64,000 bases of DNA from Campanula takesimana (taxonomy: Eukaryota; Streptophyta; Magnoliopsida; Asterales; Campanulaceae): positions 1,426,001-1,490,000 of the forward strand of contig JAOWBW010000076.1 in the NCBI GenBank assembly GCA_026119855.1, read 5' to 3'. Shown one piece after another: positions 1 to 11,191 of this stretch. The position numbers and the translations under genes were made by a program. The stretch's first letter is position 1. Each line of letters begins with the position of its first letter. A model generated the notes under the pieces. It saw only the letters and a list, made by a program, of their open reading frames with translations, made no database searches and was not told the origin of the DNA.

Positions 1-9
1 AGAGAAATC

Positions 10-35
10 GAGAGAGAGAGAGAGAGAGAGAGAGA
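10..35. repeat. (GA)n microsatellite
   Basis: About a dozen uninterrupted GA units inside the LTR-like segment. Confidence 0.9.
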
Positions 36-185
36 AGGTGTAGGGAAGAAGAAGAAGAGGAGCCCGGTTTGGTTCATCAAAGGTACTTCCCTAATCCTTT
101 CTCTTTCGTTGAATCATGATTGAAACCCTAAAGAATGATAATTGATCACCTAGGGTTTAATTAAGAAGGAAGAAGAATGGTGTGA

Positions 186-347
186 AGGTGTGTGTGTGTG
201 TGTGTTACTGTGAGTGTGTGCGGGTGTGTGCGTGCTACTGTGTGTGCGTGTGTTTGTGGTGAAAACAGTGTGTGTTTTGTGTGTGCTGGAAGGTATTTTT
301 AGTGTGTGCAATAGTGTGTGTGTGCGTGTGTTTGTGTGTGTGCTGTG
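186..347. repeat. (GT)n-rich low-complexity tract
   Basis: Interrupted GT/GTGTGC runs over about 160 bases, also inside the LTR-like segment. Confidence 0.9.
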
Positions 348-1050
348 AAGGTGTATTTAGTGTGTGTAAATTGCATAGTTGAATTTAGAATGAGGAATTG
401 AAAATAGTAAAAAAAAAATACTAGATGTGATTTAATGAAACCATAGGGGTATTTTGGTAAACCAAAAAGGGTATTTTAGATATAAATTTAATGGGTAGTA
501 CAAACCCTAGAATAGATGTTAACCTTAAAGGGAATTAAAGAGAATAACTTATACGTTAATAATAAAGAAAGTAAAGTATTTTGGGGACGGAAGTAAATAG
601 TATTACTTTTGTCTAAGAAAGTTATTCGCGTGATAGTAGATACGTGCGCGTGGTGTTGCAAAAAGGATTAACGCAAGCCAAGGTAAGGGATTACGTTCCT
701 TAAGTACTTTGATGATTCATCCTTTTATGTAGGATCTTCCTTATTTCTTTCAAGTGTAGCTACCAATGGTCCGTAGCATTTGAACTCTGATGTTGTTGAA
801 CGTCTTTTGATTATCTTACCCTTGATGTATTTTGTTCAATGGGTATCCCAACGAATTGAAATTTCCTTAAGTATTCTTGTACCTAGAATACTATGAACTA
901 TAACTGTATCTAATTGAAATAGGTGAGTTGGATTAGTCTGATTGAAAAGGAATAATTACGAGTAAGTCTAGTTTGATAGAAAAGAACTTAGACTTTTAAA
1001 TTGCTACATGAGGAAGTATCTTGGTTATCATGATATACCTAAATAAGGGA

Positions 1051-1338
1051 GCACCCTGAAAAGGTGTAAGGTCTCTTATTCTCTTAACACCCTGAAAAGG
1101 TGTGACACCCTGAAAAGGTGTAAGGTCTCTTATTCTCTTAACACCCTGAAAAGGTGTGACACCCTGAAAAGGTGTGAGGTCTCTTATTCTCTTAACACCC
1201 TGAAAAGGTGTGACACCCTGAAAAGGTGTTTGAACCTCTGGAATTGACGGATTAAACTAGGACCATAACACTCTGAAAAGGTGTAAGGTTTCTTATTCTC
1301 TTAACACCCTGAAAAGGTGTGACACCCTGAAAAGGTGT
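1051..1338. repeat. Minisatellite of ten short hairpins
   Basis: The 17-mer ACACCCTGAAAAGGTGT, or a one-base variant, occurs at 1051, 1087, 1105, 1141, 1159, 1195, 1213, 1268, 1304 and 1322. Each is a perfect inverted repeat (ACACC/GGTGT) around the loop CTGAAAA. Most are paired one base apart and separated by a spacer containing GGTCTCTTATTCTCTTA, giving a 54-base higher-order unit. One variant has ACACT, which would keep a G-U pair in RNA. The array lies inside the LTR. Confidence 0.9.
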
Positions 1339-1825
1339 TTGAAACTCTGGAATTGACGGATTGAACTAGGACCATAATTCATTGATTTGATAACTGTGTT
1401 TGTTACATGCAGTTAAGATTATAAATGCTAGCCTTTCATTGAATAATGTTGTTTGGCTCCGTTCTTTCGGTCATCTCTCCTTAGTACCCGGAGAGATCCC
1501 GTATGAACTTACTGAGCATTGTTCGCTCACCCCTTCTTACATTATTTTTCCCAGGTAAAGACTAAGGACTTAGGCGGATTGCAAGGAAGGGCAGTTCGTG
1601 GCTATTAAGGAATTTTGGACTTTGTTATGTATTTATGTTGAGCTAGTGGGTTGTATTAGCCGTTAGATTTTAAATGTTAGTTACGCTTCCGCACTATTTT
1701 GAATTGTGGTTAGATTATACTAGTCCTTACATTTGAACGTTGGAATTGAATTATGTTTGACGTTTGGGATTCTTAGTTTATGAATAATTATTATTATAAA
1801 TATTGGAAAGTTTGGGTCGTTACAG

Positions 1826-3027
1826 CTCCTCTCCAATAACAATCTCACCACATATATTATCTCTCCCCCAAGAACAAACAAACAACTCGGTCATGGCCGG
1901 GTTGTAGGATCGCCCCCTATGGCTCTCCATGGCCCCTGGCCCCCTCCTAAACACTATTTTTGTGCTCTCTCTTGATATCCTAACTGTCTCCTCTTGACAC
2001 ACAATATTCTGGACAAAATTATGCTTATATAGGTGTACAAGGAAGGCCTAAGTCTATTTGGAAGAGATACAATCAAAATAGGAAACAAATCAGCAAATCA
2101 GATCTGGCCCGGCAGAAGTGTGCGGTTTCCCACTTCCACGTGTGCGGCTGCCCACTTCTCTAGTTTAAGGCCTGTCCATCTCTGATAGTTTGGACGGTCG
2201 CCCAGCCCCACTATGTGCGGCCGCCCACTCCTCCGGCAGCTGTTTCCTTCTCCTTTTCGAACACCTCTTCGACTCTTCTACCTCCTTTGACTTATACTCC
2301 TTTTCCCCTTTTGCTCCCCCTCAGGTTTAAGACTCCAATCCCAACAAAATCTTCCATAGCCAGCGTCCATCTTCTTCGGCATTGATACCAGCGGCCCCGA
2401 TTGCAATCTCTCAAATTCCGATCAATCTGCGGCCCTCCATCAATTTAACCTGCAATTCGGTCACTCCATCCCATCTCGCCGGCCAATCAATATACCTATG
2501 CAAAATCAAACACAAGAGGGCAAAATCGAACAAAGGCCGGAGGAGGTCAAGTGTTCAACAATGGCATTTCAAAAAATTGAAACCCAATATTTGAATAGTT
2601 GAAGCCCCAATTCAAAAATGGAAACCCCAATCCAAAATCAATCCCAAATCTGTGATTCCGGTGGTTTCCTGTTGATTGATGGGAGCAAACGGCTGGTGAT
2701 TTATGGGGGTGTGTGGCGGACTGATGGTGTGGGGTTGGGATAGCAGATACAGATGAGAATGTGAGAGGTAAGGAAGAAAATGCTAAACCCATTAAATATG
2801 CTAACGGATATTAATTAATTGTATTTAATGTGTGTTACTCTTCTTCTTCTTATATTGTTGATATTTTAGTTATCTTTTTAACATCGTTAAGGTGCGTTAC
2901 ATCATATGTAACAAAATGGTGAAGTACATTTCATTAAGATGTCAAATCGTAGTATGTTGCATTAACTGTAACAAACACTATAGTACGTTACCCTTCCTCG
3001 TCGTTCACCCCGTTCACCCCATTATCA
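1826..3027. other. Unassigned intergenic DNA, probably decayed repeat
   Basis: No convincing gene is seen. 1826-2340 contains a minus-strand TATATAAG-like box near 2020-2030 and repeated TGTGCGGC/TGCCCAC words (2120-2235), which recalls a degraded LTR, but no termini were found. The short open frames at 2382-2594 and 2547-2792 overlap on opposite strands and match nothing I recognise. 2880-3020 has several GTTACAT-like words. Confidence 0.4.
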
Positions 3028-3576
3028 GAATTACATAATACCCTAATTTTATAAGCCTCCTAAGACTTGGAATACAAGTCAGACACTCCTAAAATAATCC
3101 TAACCTATATGGTAACATTATAGACTCCTAAAATATCAAAATAAAGCATAAATCTACTTTTAAACATGAAAATAATACCTACTAGATAATAAAATCCGAA
3201 CATTACCATAAAATAACAAATAACAAAAATCAAACCAAACTTATTATTGATTTCCATTATTCTCCTCCCCTTCAATAAAATTCATCCATAAATTTTGAGT
3301 AGTGCATTAAACACATCTTGACACCTTTCTTCATATGATTGATGAACTTTATACTTGATAGTCTTAGTGACAATATCCATCCAATTGCTCCATTGAGTTG
3401 ATACAAAATGATCAATAATTAACTGTTGAATCATCCGTGAAACAAAAAGTTTGAGGCGTTAATGTAGAGCGGATCTTCATAAGAATAAGAATGACTTACT
3501 TTAACGGGTTAAAACTTTCACATTAATTCATCTTGTGAATATTCAAAATAAGCTTTTATCACACCGATTGATTGAC

Positions 3577-4148
3577 GAGTTGGTCTCCTGTAAAACGCAT
3601 TTTTCCTGGTGGTTAGGAAAAACGTGTTTTTTCAAAATCATCTGGCGATCATCAACACACTCACTGGACCTTCGTAACATAACAAATAGTTATCCTAAAC
3701 ATTGTCACTGACTATTTATTAACACGTCTGTTACTCTAAACAACAATAAGAAAAAAGCTTCTGGCTATCACTTTCAAAGGTTCTGGCTATCAATCTTATA
3801 TCCAGAAGGCTTTATATTGATATCCAATACCTTTCTGGTTATCACTTTCAAAGGTTCTGGCTGTTAATCTCATATCCAAAAGGTATCGAGAACCATTGAG
3901 AAGTTCCGATTATTTACAAAAATGACTCTTCTGGCTATCACTTTCAAAGGTTCTGACTATCAATCTTATATCCAGAAGGTTTTACATTGATATCCAGAAC
4001 CGTTGAGAAGTTCTGATTATTTACAAAAATGCCACCGCATGTTTTTTAAAGAAGTTTCACATATTTACAAAAAATGCCACCACGTTTTTTTTTAAAAACA
4101 CATTTTTCCTGGGAGTTAGGAAAAACGTGTTTTCCCCAAGATTTTGTG
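3577..4148. mobile_element. MULE-like non-autonomous element, copy 1
   Basis: 572 bases flanked by a perfect 9-base duplication TTGATTGAC (3568-3576 and 4149-4157), the size made by Mutator-like transposases. It starts GAGTTGGTCTCCTGTAAAAC and ends CCCAAGATTTTGTG. Each end carries an imperfect hairpin built from AAAACGC-TTTTTCCT and AGGAAAAACGTGTTTT. The interior is a tandem array of words such as TTCTGGCTATCACTTTCAAA and ATATCCAGAAGGCTTTATAT. No ORF. Two more copies lie at 16678 and 44573. Confidence 0.85.
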
Positions 4149-4735
4149 TTGATTGACATGTCACTGAGTGAAAAATTTCGCAATGACCATCATCATAGAT
4201 AGGAGGTTTTGACATATCAACAAGAATATCGGTTGTTACCTATTCGAGCAAAGGCCAAGATTTATCAAACATTTTTTTTTAAATATGGTAAAAGAATACC
4301 TCACCCAAAGCAAGAAACCCCTGATTTGGCTCTAATTACCAATTGATGCAGGGAAGCGAAAGCATAAAAGGTATAGAAATCTATTAATCTGTTGATTGTC
4401 ACAACAATACCGGAAGAATAATACCAAACACTGTTGAATCGCGCACGATTGCCAGTGAATGATCTTCAATTCACGTTGAATCGTGCACGATTGACAATAA
4501 TTGGCATCCTAAAGGAATCAAATCACTTTTAGGGAATAAAGAGTAAACACTCAATACCAAAATAATATTAATCAAAGCTAATTTTTGGAATTATATAATA
4601 CCCTAATTTTATAAGTCTCCTAAAACTAGAAAACAAGTCAAACACTCTTAAAAATAATCCTAACATATATGGTAACCTAATAGACTCCTAAAATATCAAA
4701 ATAAAGCCTAAATCTACTTTTGAACATAGAAATAA

Positions 4736-5759
4736 GGCAAATTCTCGTTTGCGGCCGTCTCACGCCATGCGACGGGCGCGTGAGACGGACGCGCCATTTT
4801 CCACGTGTGTTAAAAAAAAAAATCTTTAAAATGCTATATCTTGAGATTTATAAGTCAAAAAAAATATTTAAAAATACCGTTGTGTTCGTCTCGACGAGAC
4901 GAATAAAACTACATAGGTCATGATATGGTTTGATTTTTTTTTTTAAACATTTTTTTACACATAAAAAAGTTTGAGGTGCTTGCCAGCTGAAATGTAACAC
5001 TCTGTTCTGATAAAAGTAACACTTTCATCTTCAAAAAGTAACACTTTTTCTACTGTCAAATGTAACATCAATTTTACAAAAAAAAAAAATTTGTTTGCAT
5101 TTCAATTGTTACTTTCTCAATAAAAAATTGTTACATTTCATATATAATGTTACATTAAGGAATATAAACTGTTACAATTGAGAAAAAAATGTTACATTCA
5201 TTTTTTATAAAAGGTAACATTAGTTTAGTTGTCAATCCTATGTTATTTTCGGAGAAAAAAAATGTTACATTTGAAAAAATGAGTGTTACATTCCCTTATA
5301 AAAAGTGTTACATTAATTTAGTTGTCAATCTTTATGTTATCTTTATTTATTGTAGCAAAATTGTGGTATATTTTTTTTTAATATAAGTGTTACATTTTGA
5401 ATAAAAAAGTGTTACATTTTGTTATAATAAGTGTTACTTTTGTTGGGAGGAAAAAAAGTATGGGTGGTACATTTTGAAAAAAAAGTGTTACATTTGAAAA
5501 AATAATGTTACATTCCTTTATAAAAAGTGTTACATTAATTTAGTCGTTAATTTTTATGTTATCTTTAATCTATTGCATCAAAATTGTGGTACATTTTTGA
5601 AAGAAAAAAAAGTGTTACATTTGAAAAACAAAAGTGTTACATTTCATTATAAGAAGTGTTACTTTTGGTGGGAGGAAAAAAGGTTGTGGGGTCACAAAAA
5701 AAAAAAAAAAGTATGGTCGGCGCCGCACCCCATGCGGCCGCCGCACCAGAGACCTTCTC
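4736..5759. mobile_element. Insertion of about 1 kb filled with GTTACATT repeats
   Basis: It interrupts the gypsy LTR exactly where the other LTR copy is continuous (compare 3168-3180), so it is an insertion. A 9-base duplication flanks it with one mismatch (TAGAAATAA 4727-4735, AAGAAATAA 5760-5768). The ends are GC-rich and weakly inverted (TCTCGTTTGCGGCCG against the complement of the right end). 4979-5680 is a degenerate tandem array around TGTTACATTT. The left end has a ten-base-pair hairpin, CCGTCTCACG/CGTGAGACGG (4756-4790). Probably a non-autonomous MULE-like element. Confidence 0.65.
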
Positions 5760-5849
5760 AAGAAATAATACCTACTAAATAATAAATCCGAAAACTACCA
5801 TAAAATAACAAAAAACAAAAATTAAAAACAAACTTAATATTTATCTCCA

Positions 5850-6941
5850 TAAGGAGGCATTTTTTTCTACTTGTTCCCATCTTTTTTGGATTACCAACTC
5901 CCTAGTCCCCTGTGAAGCGTTTGGTTCTCCTAGACTCTCTAAACTTTGAGCCTAGCAGTCATGCTTTATGTCCAAATCTTGAATATTCAACATGTTTGGC
6001 CAAAGGTAACCTCAAGGTATTATTAATGTTATTCCAGAAAATCGATCACTCACATGAAGATGATTATTACTCACAATATATGCCGAAGGAGTGGCAATGC
6101 ATGCCTTGTTATGATCACTTCTACCTTAGGTTATTGAACATTAATCACCTACTATCAGTATTTCCAAGCAAGCTGCATATCATACTCCAATTGGCTTGAG
6201 GAGGTGTAAATGATGCGAAATATGTGGGTCATATTGCAGTCTTGACATGGATTGGATATGTTTGGCATTGTATATTATTTATGTATTTGTCAATATCCTT
6301 CACATATTCACTTAGATTTAGGATTCTTTTCCTTGGTGTCTTCTTTTTTCACTTAAATAGGTATCAATGTAGCTTTCAACCAACAGTCAGTTTTCTTCAG
6401 CTTTCAGCAAATTAGTCTGAATATTGGCAACATTTAGAGCTCCTTAAGCTTTAAGTTTAGGTCCTTTCGCAATTCTAAAAGTTTTTGTTTCCAAGAAGAA
6501 AGTTAACAGGACAATATATTTGGGTGCTTCACTTTATGCATGATTTAGACTAAGTTGTTGAAGATGACTAAATGTCAAAATTTTAACCGTATTCCTATAC
6601 TAATTGGAAATATGACACAACCGGGTTGTCCTACTAAATACATGTGAAAAGAAAAAAAATACAAGTTCAGATATGTACCCTAGTACTTCAGAGCATTTTT
6701 AGTTTTCATTTTGTCCACACTGAGGGTCGCTTCAAGCGAATTAACTGGTATAACCTTATTACTGATCATTAACTTGCTAAATGCCATTCTCCTTCAAATT
6801 AAGAGAAGTGTCAACATTTTGTCTATAACTTTTTGATGAACTACCTTATGAGGTCCTAACAAAGGGTTTTGATGAAGATTCATCATTTAACAAGACAAAG
6901 TTAAATGGTCTAAAGTGTAAAGAGTGAAAGTTTAAAAAGTT
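5850..6941. other. Unassigned sequence
   Basis: AT-rich. The longest open frame (5912-6199, 95 codons) has no motif I recognise and no homologous copy elsewhere in the window. It could be a gene relic or chance. Confidence 0.3.
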
Positions 6942-6942
6942 A

Positions 6943-7201
6943 TACTCCCTCCGTCCCACCCGAATTAGGATTTTTGGGTTGGGCACGGGGATTAAGGAAA
7001 AAGTGTTAGTGGAGTAGGTGTTGTGAGTATGAAAAGTGAAGTAGGAAAGAGAAAGTGGGGTTGAGAATAATGAGTGGAAAGTTGTTGTGAGTGTGAATGT
7101 GGGTCTCATTAAATAAGACATTTCCATTTTTGGGTTGTCCTAAATCGAATGGAACACCCAAAATGGAAATTTGTCCTAATTCGAGTGGGACGGAGGGAGT
7201 A
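6943..7201. mobile_element. Stowaway-type (Tc1/mariner) MITE
   Basis: About 255 bases bounded by TA duplications. The terminal inverted repeats CTCCCTCCGTCCCACC-CGAATTAGGA (left) and TCCTAATTCGAGTGGGACGG-AGGGAG (right) match over about 25 bases. CTCCCTCCGTCCCA is the well-known Stowaway terminus. No coding capacity. Confidence 0.9.
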
Positions 7202-7203
7202 TA

Positions 7204-8042
7204 TACTAAGACATCGCCAAGTTTTCCATGTTTTTCAACAGTGATTTTCACAAACTATCGAGGCTGCAACATATTCTATATTGGACTCATATAAAAGGAA
7301 ATTTAACAAGGAACAAGAATATGCGATCGTATTTTGCATTTGAGCTCACGATGAAAAGATATATGCGATTTACTGAAAGGGAGAAACAACGATTTTTAAA
7401 GTGAAGGGTTCAAAATTAAAATATGCTTTTCATCAGACACATTGAAGACTCATTGAAGGAAAACAATTCAAGAAGTGGAATTATGTTGGAAAGTCTTAAA
7501 GCTACCGTTTCGCTTTATGCTCAAATTACTCATTCATTTAATTATGAAGACCAAGACCATTCATTGAAGACTACAACCACTTTGACCAACCAACGGCTAC
7601 TTCCGTTTTTCTCTTATAAATTGGAATGATTGTCTCCATCTACAAGTGGCAGCCAGCACCATTTACCCCCCTTCCTTTCAAAGCCTTAGTGTGTGCAATA
7701 AACACCAATTGCACACACTAATACTTTTAGCCATGAACCCAACCCAAACCTTTTGATAGTTTACCCATGGTGTGTGTAAGCAAAATGTACACCTATTCAT
7801 ATACCACACCAAATATATTTCAAACCTTCCAAACATTGAGGTGGAACACCGACGACCTAGGAAAAGCTTCCATCCGACAAATTCAAGTGTCATGCAAAGA
7901 AAGAACTACGTCAGATTTGTGAACCATTTTCTTTTCTTTTTTTTTTATGCTAGTTGTTACACAACTAGCATGCTTAAGTAGTGAGGCTAATTAAGTTGAA
8001 AAATTCCGTGGGGATTTTCTAATCAATTCGTGTATGAATAAT
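7204..8042. other. Unassigned sequence
   Basis: No gene, structural RNA or repeat recognised. Short opposing ORFs at 7678-7893 and 7772-7981 are complements of one another and look like chance. Confidence 0.3.
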
Positions 8043-8043
8043 A

Positions 8044-8195
8044 CTAGGGGCACAAAAAAGTCACAAAATCTTAGGTGTCATGATTTTATTGGTGTTTTCA
8101 AGTAGAGTGTGGCGGGTCCATTATCAATGCAACCAATAAAATATCGTCACCTCATTTTGTGAGCAAGATTTTGTGAGCTTATTTTGTGCCCCTAG
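8044..8195. mobile_element. Small MITE with perfect 14-base inverted repeats
   Basis: CTAGGGGCACAAAA at 8044-8057 is the exact reverse complement of 8182-8195. The inner part is also partly inverted (GTCACAAAATCTTA against GCAAGATTTTGTGA). The TA inside the CTAG at each end would fit a mariner-type TA target duplication. About 150 bases, no ORF. Confidence 0.8.
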
Positions 8196-8966
8196 CATTG
8201 CTCTTCATGTATTGCCCAAGTGAATATATTATAGTGGATTGTTTCCATATGTTGAGGACAATGGGGTGTAGACGTAAGAGATGTTTCTATACTCTGAAGT
8301 CTGAACCACGTTAAAAATTCTTGTCTCTTGTCTCTTTTAATTTTTTGTCTTGCATTTTATTTTTCATCATATCAACCTATGCTCTAACATGTCTTAATCA
8401 ATTGTTGAGTGATCACTTAGACAAGATAAATTGACAATTGGCATAGGAATATATATATATATTAGACAACAACTATAAGGCCATAGAAATTATCTATTCC
8501 GCTGCGCATAATTACTACTTATTTTGGCCTTCAGAGTTCAAAATGAAATAGTGACCTTTCACGATAGTTGACCTATATCTCAAAGATAGTGGACCTATCT
8601 CAAAGATAGTCGACCTTTTTATCTCATTCATTTTCAACTATCAAGTATCATATTCTTATATAGGGATCTTTTATACCTTATCAAAACTATATGCTGTTTA
8701 AATAGTTCTTGAAAGTCCAACCATTGCCGTATGAAAAAAAGTTAATGTTGGTGAAACTATAAAAAGAGGGAAATTGGGATACAAAGTTTTGAGTAACATT
8801 GCTTTAACTAAGCAAGGATTACATATATCCAGTAAAAGAATTTGCACTAGGATGGAACTAATAATAGTTCTGCTAAAACTTTGAAACATGGAGTCTTTCG
8901 AGCAAGTGTTATTGATGGTGAGTAGATTACATATGTCGTTTTTAGCCTCTTCCTACGAATAAATAA
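8196..8966. other. Unassigned AT-rich sequence
   Basis: The word AAAGATAGT(G/C)GACCT repeats near 8570-8620. The 63-codon minus-strand frame 8698-8889 is not recognised. Confidence 0.3.
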
Positions 8967-9078
8967 GTACTTCCACTATGCCAAAATGAAAGACCAAAAA
9001 AATTTCAAATTTACTCTTGATCAAGAGAAAATTTGAAAACAAAAAAGCTTGTTCATTCATTTTGGGACGGAGGGAGTA
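8967..9078. mobile_element. Degenerate Stowaway-type MITE
   Basis: The right end GGGACGGAGGGAGTA (9064-9078) is the classical mariner MITE terminus. The left end GTACTTCCACTATGCCAAAA is a mutated partner. The inner halves pair (ATGAAAGACC region against GTTCATTCATTTTG). About 110 bases. Confidence 0.7.
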
Positions 9079-9968
9079 CAATTATAAGATCTGAAAGTCA
9101 GCCTCTCCATTAACATACTCCCAAGTCATCCTGGGGTATTGCATCCAGAACTATAGTCACAACAACCAAATGCATGGGATACAAATTGCGGAAATTAGCA
9201 GAATAAAGATTTTAGGAATAAGTCAGAATAACCCCTTCAATCATCATACATATGCGGTTGAATCGGAAAAATATCAATACGTCAGAGAAACTTGGGCATA
9301 TTCCAGGAGCTTGGAAATTTTTAACTGGGCTACCACAATTCAAACTTTCCAACCGATACATGCTTTAATACCTTTCTTTTACTTAAGTTTGGATGACAGC
9401 TCTTTATTATCAATTGATATATCTCCCAGATGAAGATATATGTAGAACATCTTTGTTTGAGGAATTATGAGCAGTGTTCTAAAAAGCGCTAGGCGGCGAA
9501 GCCGGGCCTAGCGTCTAGGGGCCTAGGATTCAAACACAAAAATCATATTTCCCCCCCCCCCCAAATGAATGTCCTATTTTATTTTTATTTTTTTCAAATA
9601 TACCCTTGATCTCAACAGTACATTTTACATTTGCAACTTTTTTGAACATTCGTTTTGAGACGAATGGAGTAACTTATAAATTAAAGATAAAGTGATAAAT
9701 TAACTAGTGCTTACATAAAATCCCAACACAAAGTGGATGAAAACTGAACAGACACAATAGATTAAATTGACTTAGAGAGTAGCATTTCAGTTACTGATAC
9801 AAAAAAAGGGAAGACCAACTGAAACAAGTTTGTTTATAGCCATTTGATATACTCAATAAAGCTCCTCAGAGTCAGACTGAAAGGCAACTAAAAAAAAAAA
9901 GCAGACTAGACTTCTTCACTTCTAAGTTCAAACACCAACTTCTGCTTGTTTGTTTATAGAGCCATTGG

Positions 9969-9999
<31 letters not shown>

Positions 10000-10411
10000 C
10001 TCCTCAAAGACTCCTCAAGCTGCTGCTTCTACTTTCTGTCTCATTGGCAACTCAAAAAAAGGCAGCCCATTAACCCCATTAATCTGCAGTTCTGCACCTT
10101 CCATAATCTGTGGACAAACAAGGCATGTCAAAATAATAGTGAAGTTAAAAAGGCAAACTTCATTCACTTCAAAGTTCAAACACCAACTCATAACAGCAAC
10201 AATAAAGTGATAAACATCAACTCATAACAGCAAATAGCGATACATAACAACAACAGCATTACATAACACTAACAGCAACAGCAGACCAGTCCATTCTATA
10301 CCAGTAAACTGCTAGAACTAAAAGGGTGTTAAAAAAAATAGAACCAAAAAACAAGTTGAAAAATAATTAACTAATCAATTAAATAATTAAAACTTTTAAA
10401 GACTTACTTAG

Positions 10412-10783
10412 TCAAACGATGTTAAGTGGATCTTCTTCTTCTTGCCCATAATTTTCAACCACACGCTCCTCATCGGACTCCAAATCAACTTCATTCTCAT
10501 TCACTTCTTCAACCTCATCCTCGGAATAAAAATCCTCCTCCTCAAGCTCTCTAACTGTAGAAGCATCGGCATCAACTTCATTCTCATTCAATTCATTCTC
10601 ATCTTCACTTTCACACCCGGGAATAATCCATTCTTGTGCTTTGCTTGCATAACTAGCGAGTAGCACATTAACATCTTTCTCAAGGCCCTTCTTTCGCTTG
10701 TTCAACAAACGGGAATTGAATTGGACATAGATTAGACTGTTTAATCTTGAAACATCTAATCTATTTCTCTTCTTAGTATGTAC
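10412..10783 (-). pseudogene. hAT transposase, last exon (C-terminal dimerisation region and acidic tail)
   Basis: The translation starts after a splice acceptor (TTTATAG, minus strand near 10784-10790). It reads HTKKRNRLDVSRLNSLIYVQ, the conserved end of the hAT C-terminal dimerisation domain, which holds transposase subunits together. An acidic tail of about 60 residues (runs of E and D) follows to the stop at 10412. The matching upstream exon is at 12619-12800 and ends in SGCERCWSAFEGV. The intron between them now holds the LTR element 10829-12557. The exon is open, but the gene as a whole is disabled. Confidence 0.8.
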
Positions 10784-10828
10784 CTATAAACCACAAAATG
10801 AAAAAAAAATAGATAAGCAAAGTAAAAA

Positions 10829-11191
10829 TGATTGCAAAACAAAAGTTATGAGAATAAGACCGAACGGAATTGAAACAAGACGGGATTGAAACCCTAATAA
10901 TTGCACAACGGCAAATCTATTTTTTATTAATCAAACTCTAATTTTCGGATTACAACTTTGAGGCTGTTTTATAGCACTCATAAAACTTGGAAAACAAGAA
11001 ATAACATCCTAAAATAAAGCCTAACCTATAAGGTAACCTAATAGAAGTCTAAAACTACTAAATCAAGGCTAAATCTACTCTAAAACCTCTTATAATCATC
11101 CTACTACATTTAATTCCGAAAATAATAATAAAATAACAATTAATTAAAATAAAACTCATATTTATCCCACTTTTATCATCATACTGCATCA
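10829..11191 (-). repeat. 3' LTR of the short Ty3/gypsy derivative
   Basis: 363 bases, almost identical to 12195-12557. The plus strand begins TGATTGCAAAAC and ends ACTGCATCA. Confidence 0.9.

Larger units (their letters stand above)
1..1825 (+). mobile_element. LTR end of a Ty3/gypsy (chromovirus-like) retrotransposon, left side outside the window
   Basis: The segment ends at GGGTCGTTACA (to 1825), the usual 3' terminus of many plant Ty3/gypsy LTRs. It also has the layout of those LTRs: GA and GT microsatellites, an AAACCCTA-rich stretch near 120-160, a pyrimidine-rich CCCAGG boundary near 1553, and a CTTCCGCAC-like stretch near 1686. No primer-binding site follows 1825, so this is a 3' LTR or a solo LTR on the plus strand rather than a 5' LTR. 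The start lies outside the window, so length and target duplication cannot be checked. An LTR starting at 1825 on the other strand is possible, because TGTAACGACCC is also a common LTR start. Confidence 0.55.
3028..5849 (-). mobile_element. Decayed Ty3/gypsy element, minus strand, invaded twice
   Basis: The direct repeats 3028-3256 and 4588-4735 plus 5760-5849 are similar and have the same length (about 229 bases) once the 4736-5759 insertion is removed. Read on the minus strand, the 3' LTR starts TGGAAATC (at 3256) right after a purine tract (AAGGGGAGGAGAAT, 3259-3275). The 5' LTR, which reaches further right to left as far as 4344 (TGATGCAGGG in plus), is followed by a PBS-like TTGGTAATTAGAGCC. 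The left LTR lacks the part equivalent to 4344-4587. The pol 3' end beside the purine tract resembles that of the element at 10829-12557, so both belong to related families. No long ORF survives. Confidence 0.7.

Noticed and set aside
1051..1338. CRISPR-like array
   Set aside because: The repeats are palindromic with near-constant spacers in plant LTR DNA; no unique spacers and no cas genes.
2382..2792. Two overlapping short ORFs on opposite strands
   Set aside because: Each is largely the complement of the other and low in complexity; no known motif.
4736..5759. Helitron
   Set aside because: A 9-base target duplication flanks it and the right end lacks a hairpin followed by CTRR.
5912..6199. 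95-codon ORF as a gene
   Set aside because: No recognisable domain, no second copy and no supporting signals; chance or a relic.
10442..10663. Hydrophobic plus-strand ORF
   Set aside because: Complement of the acidic C-terminal exon of the hAT transposase.
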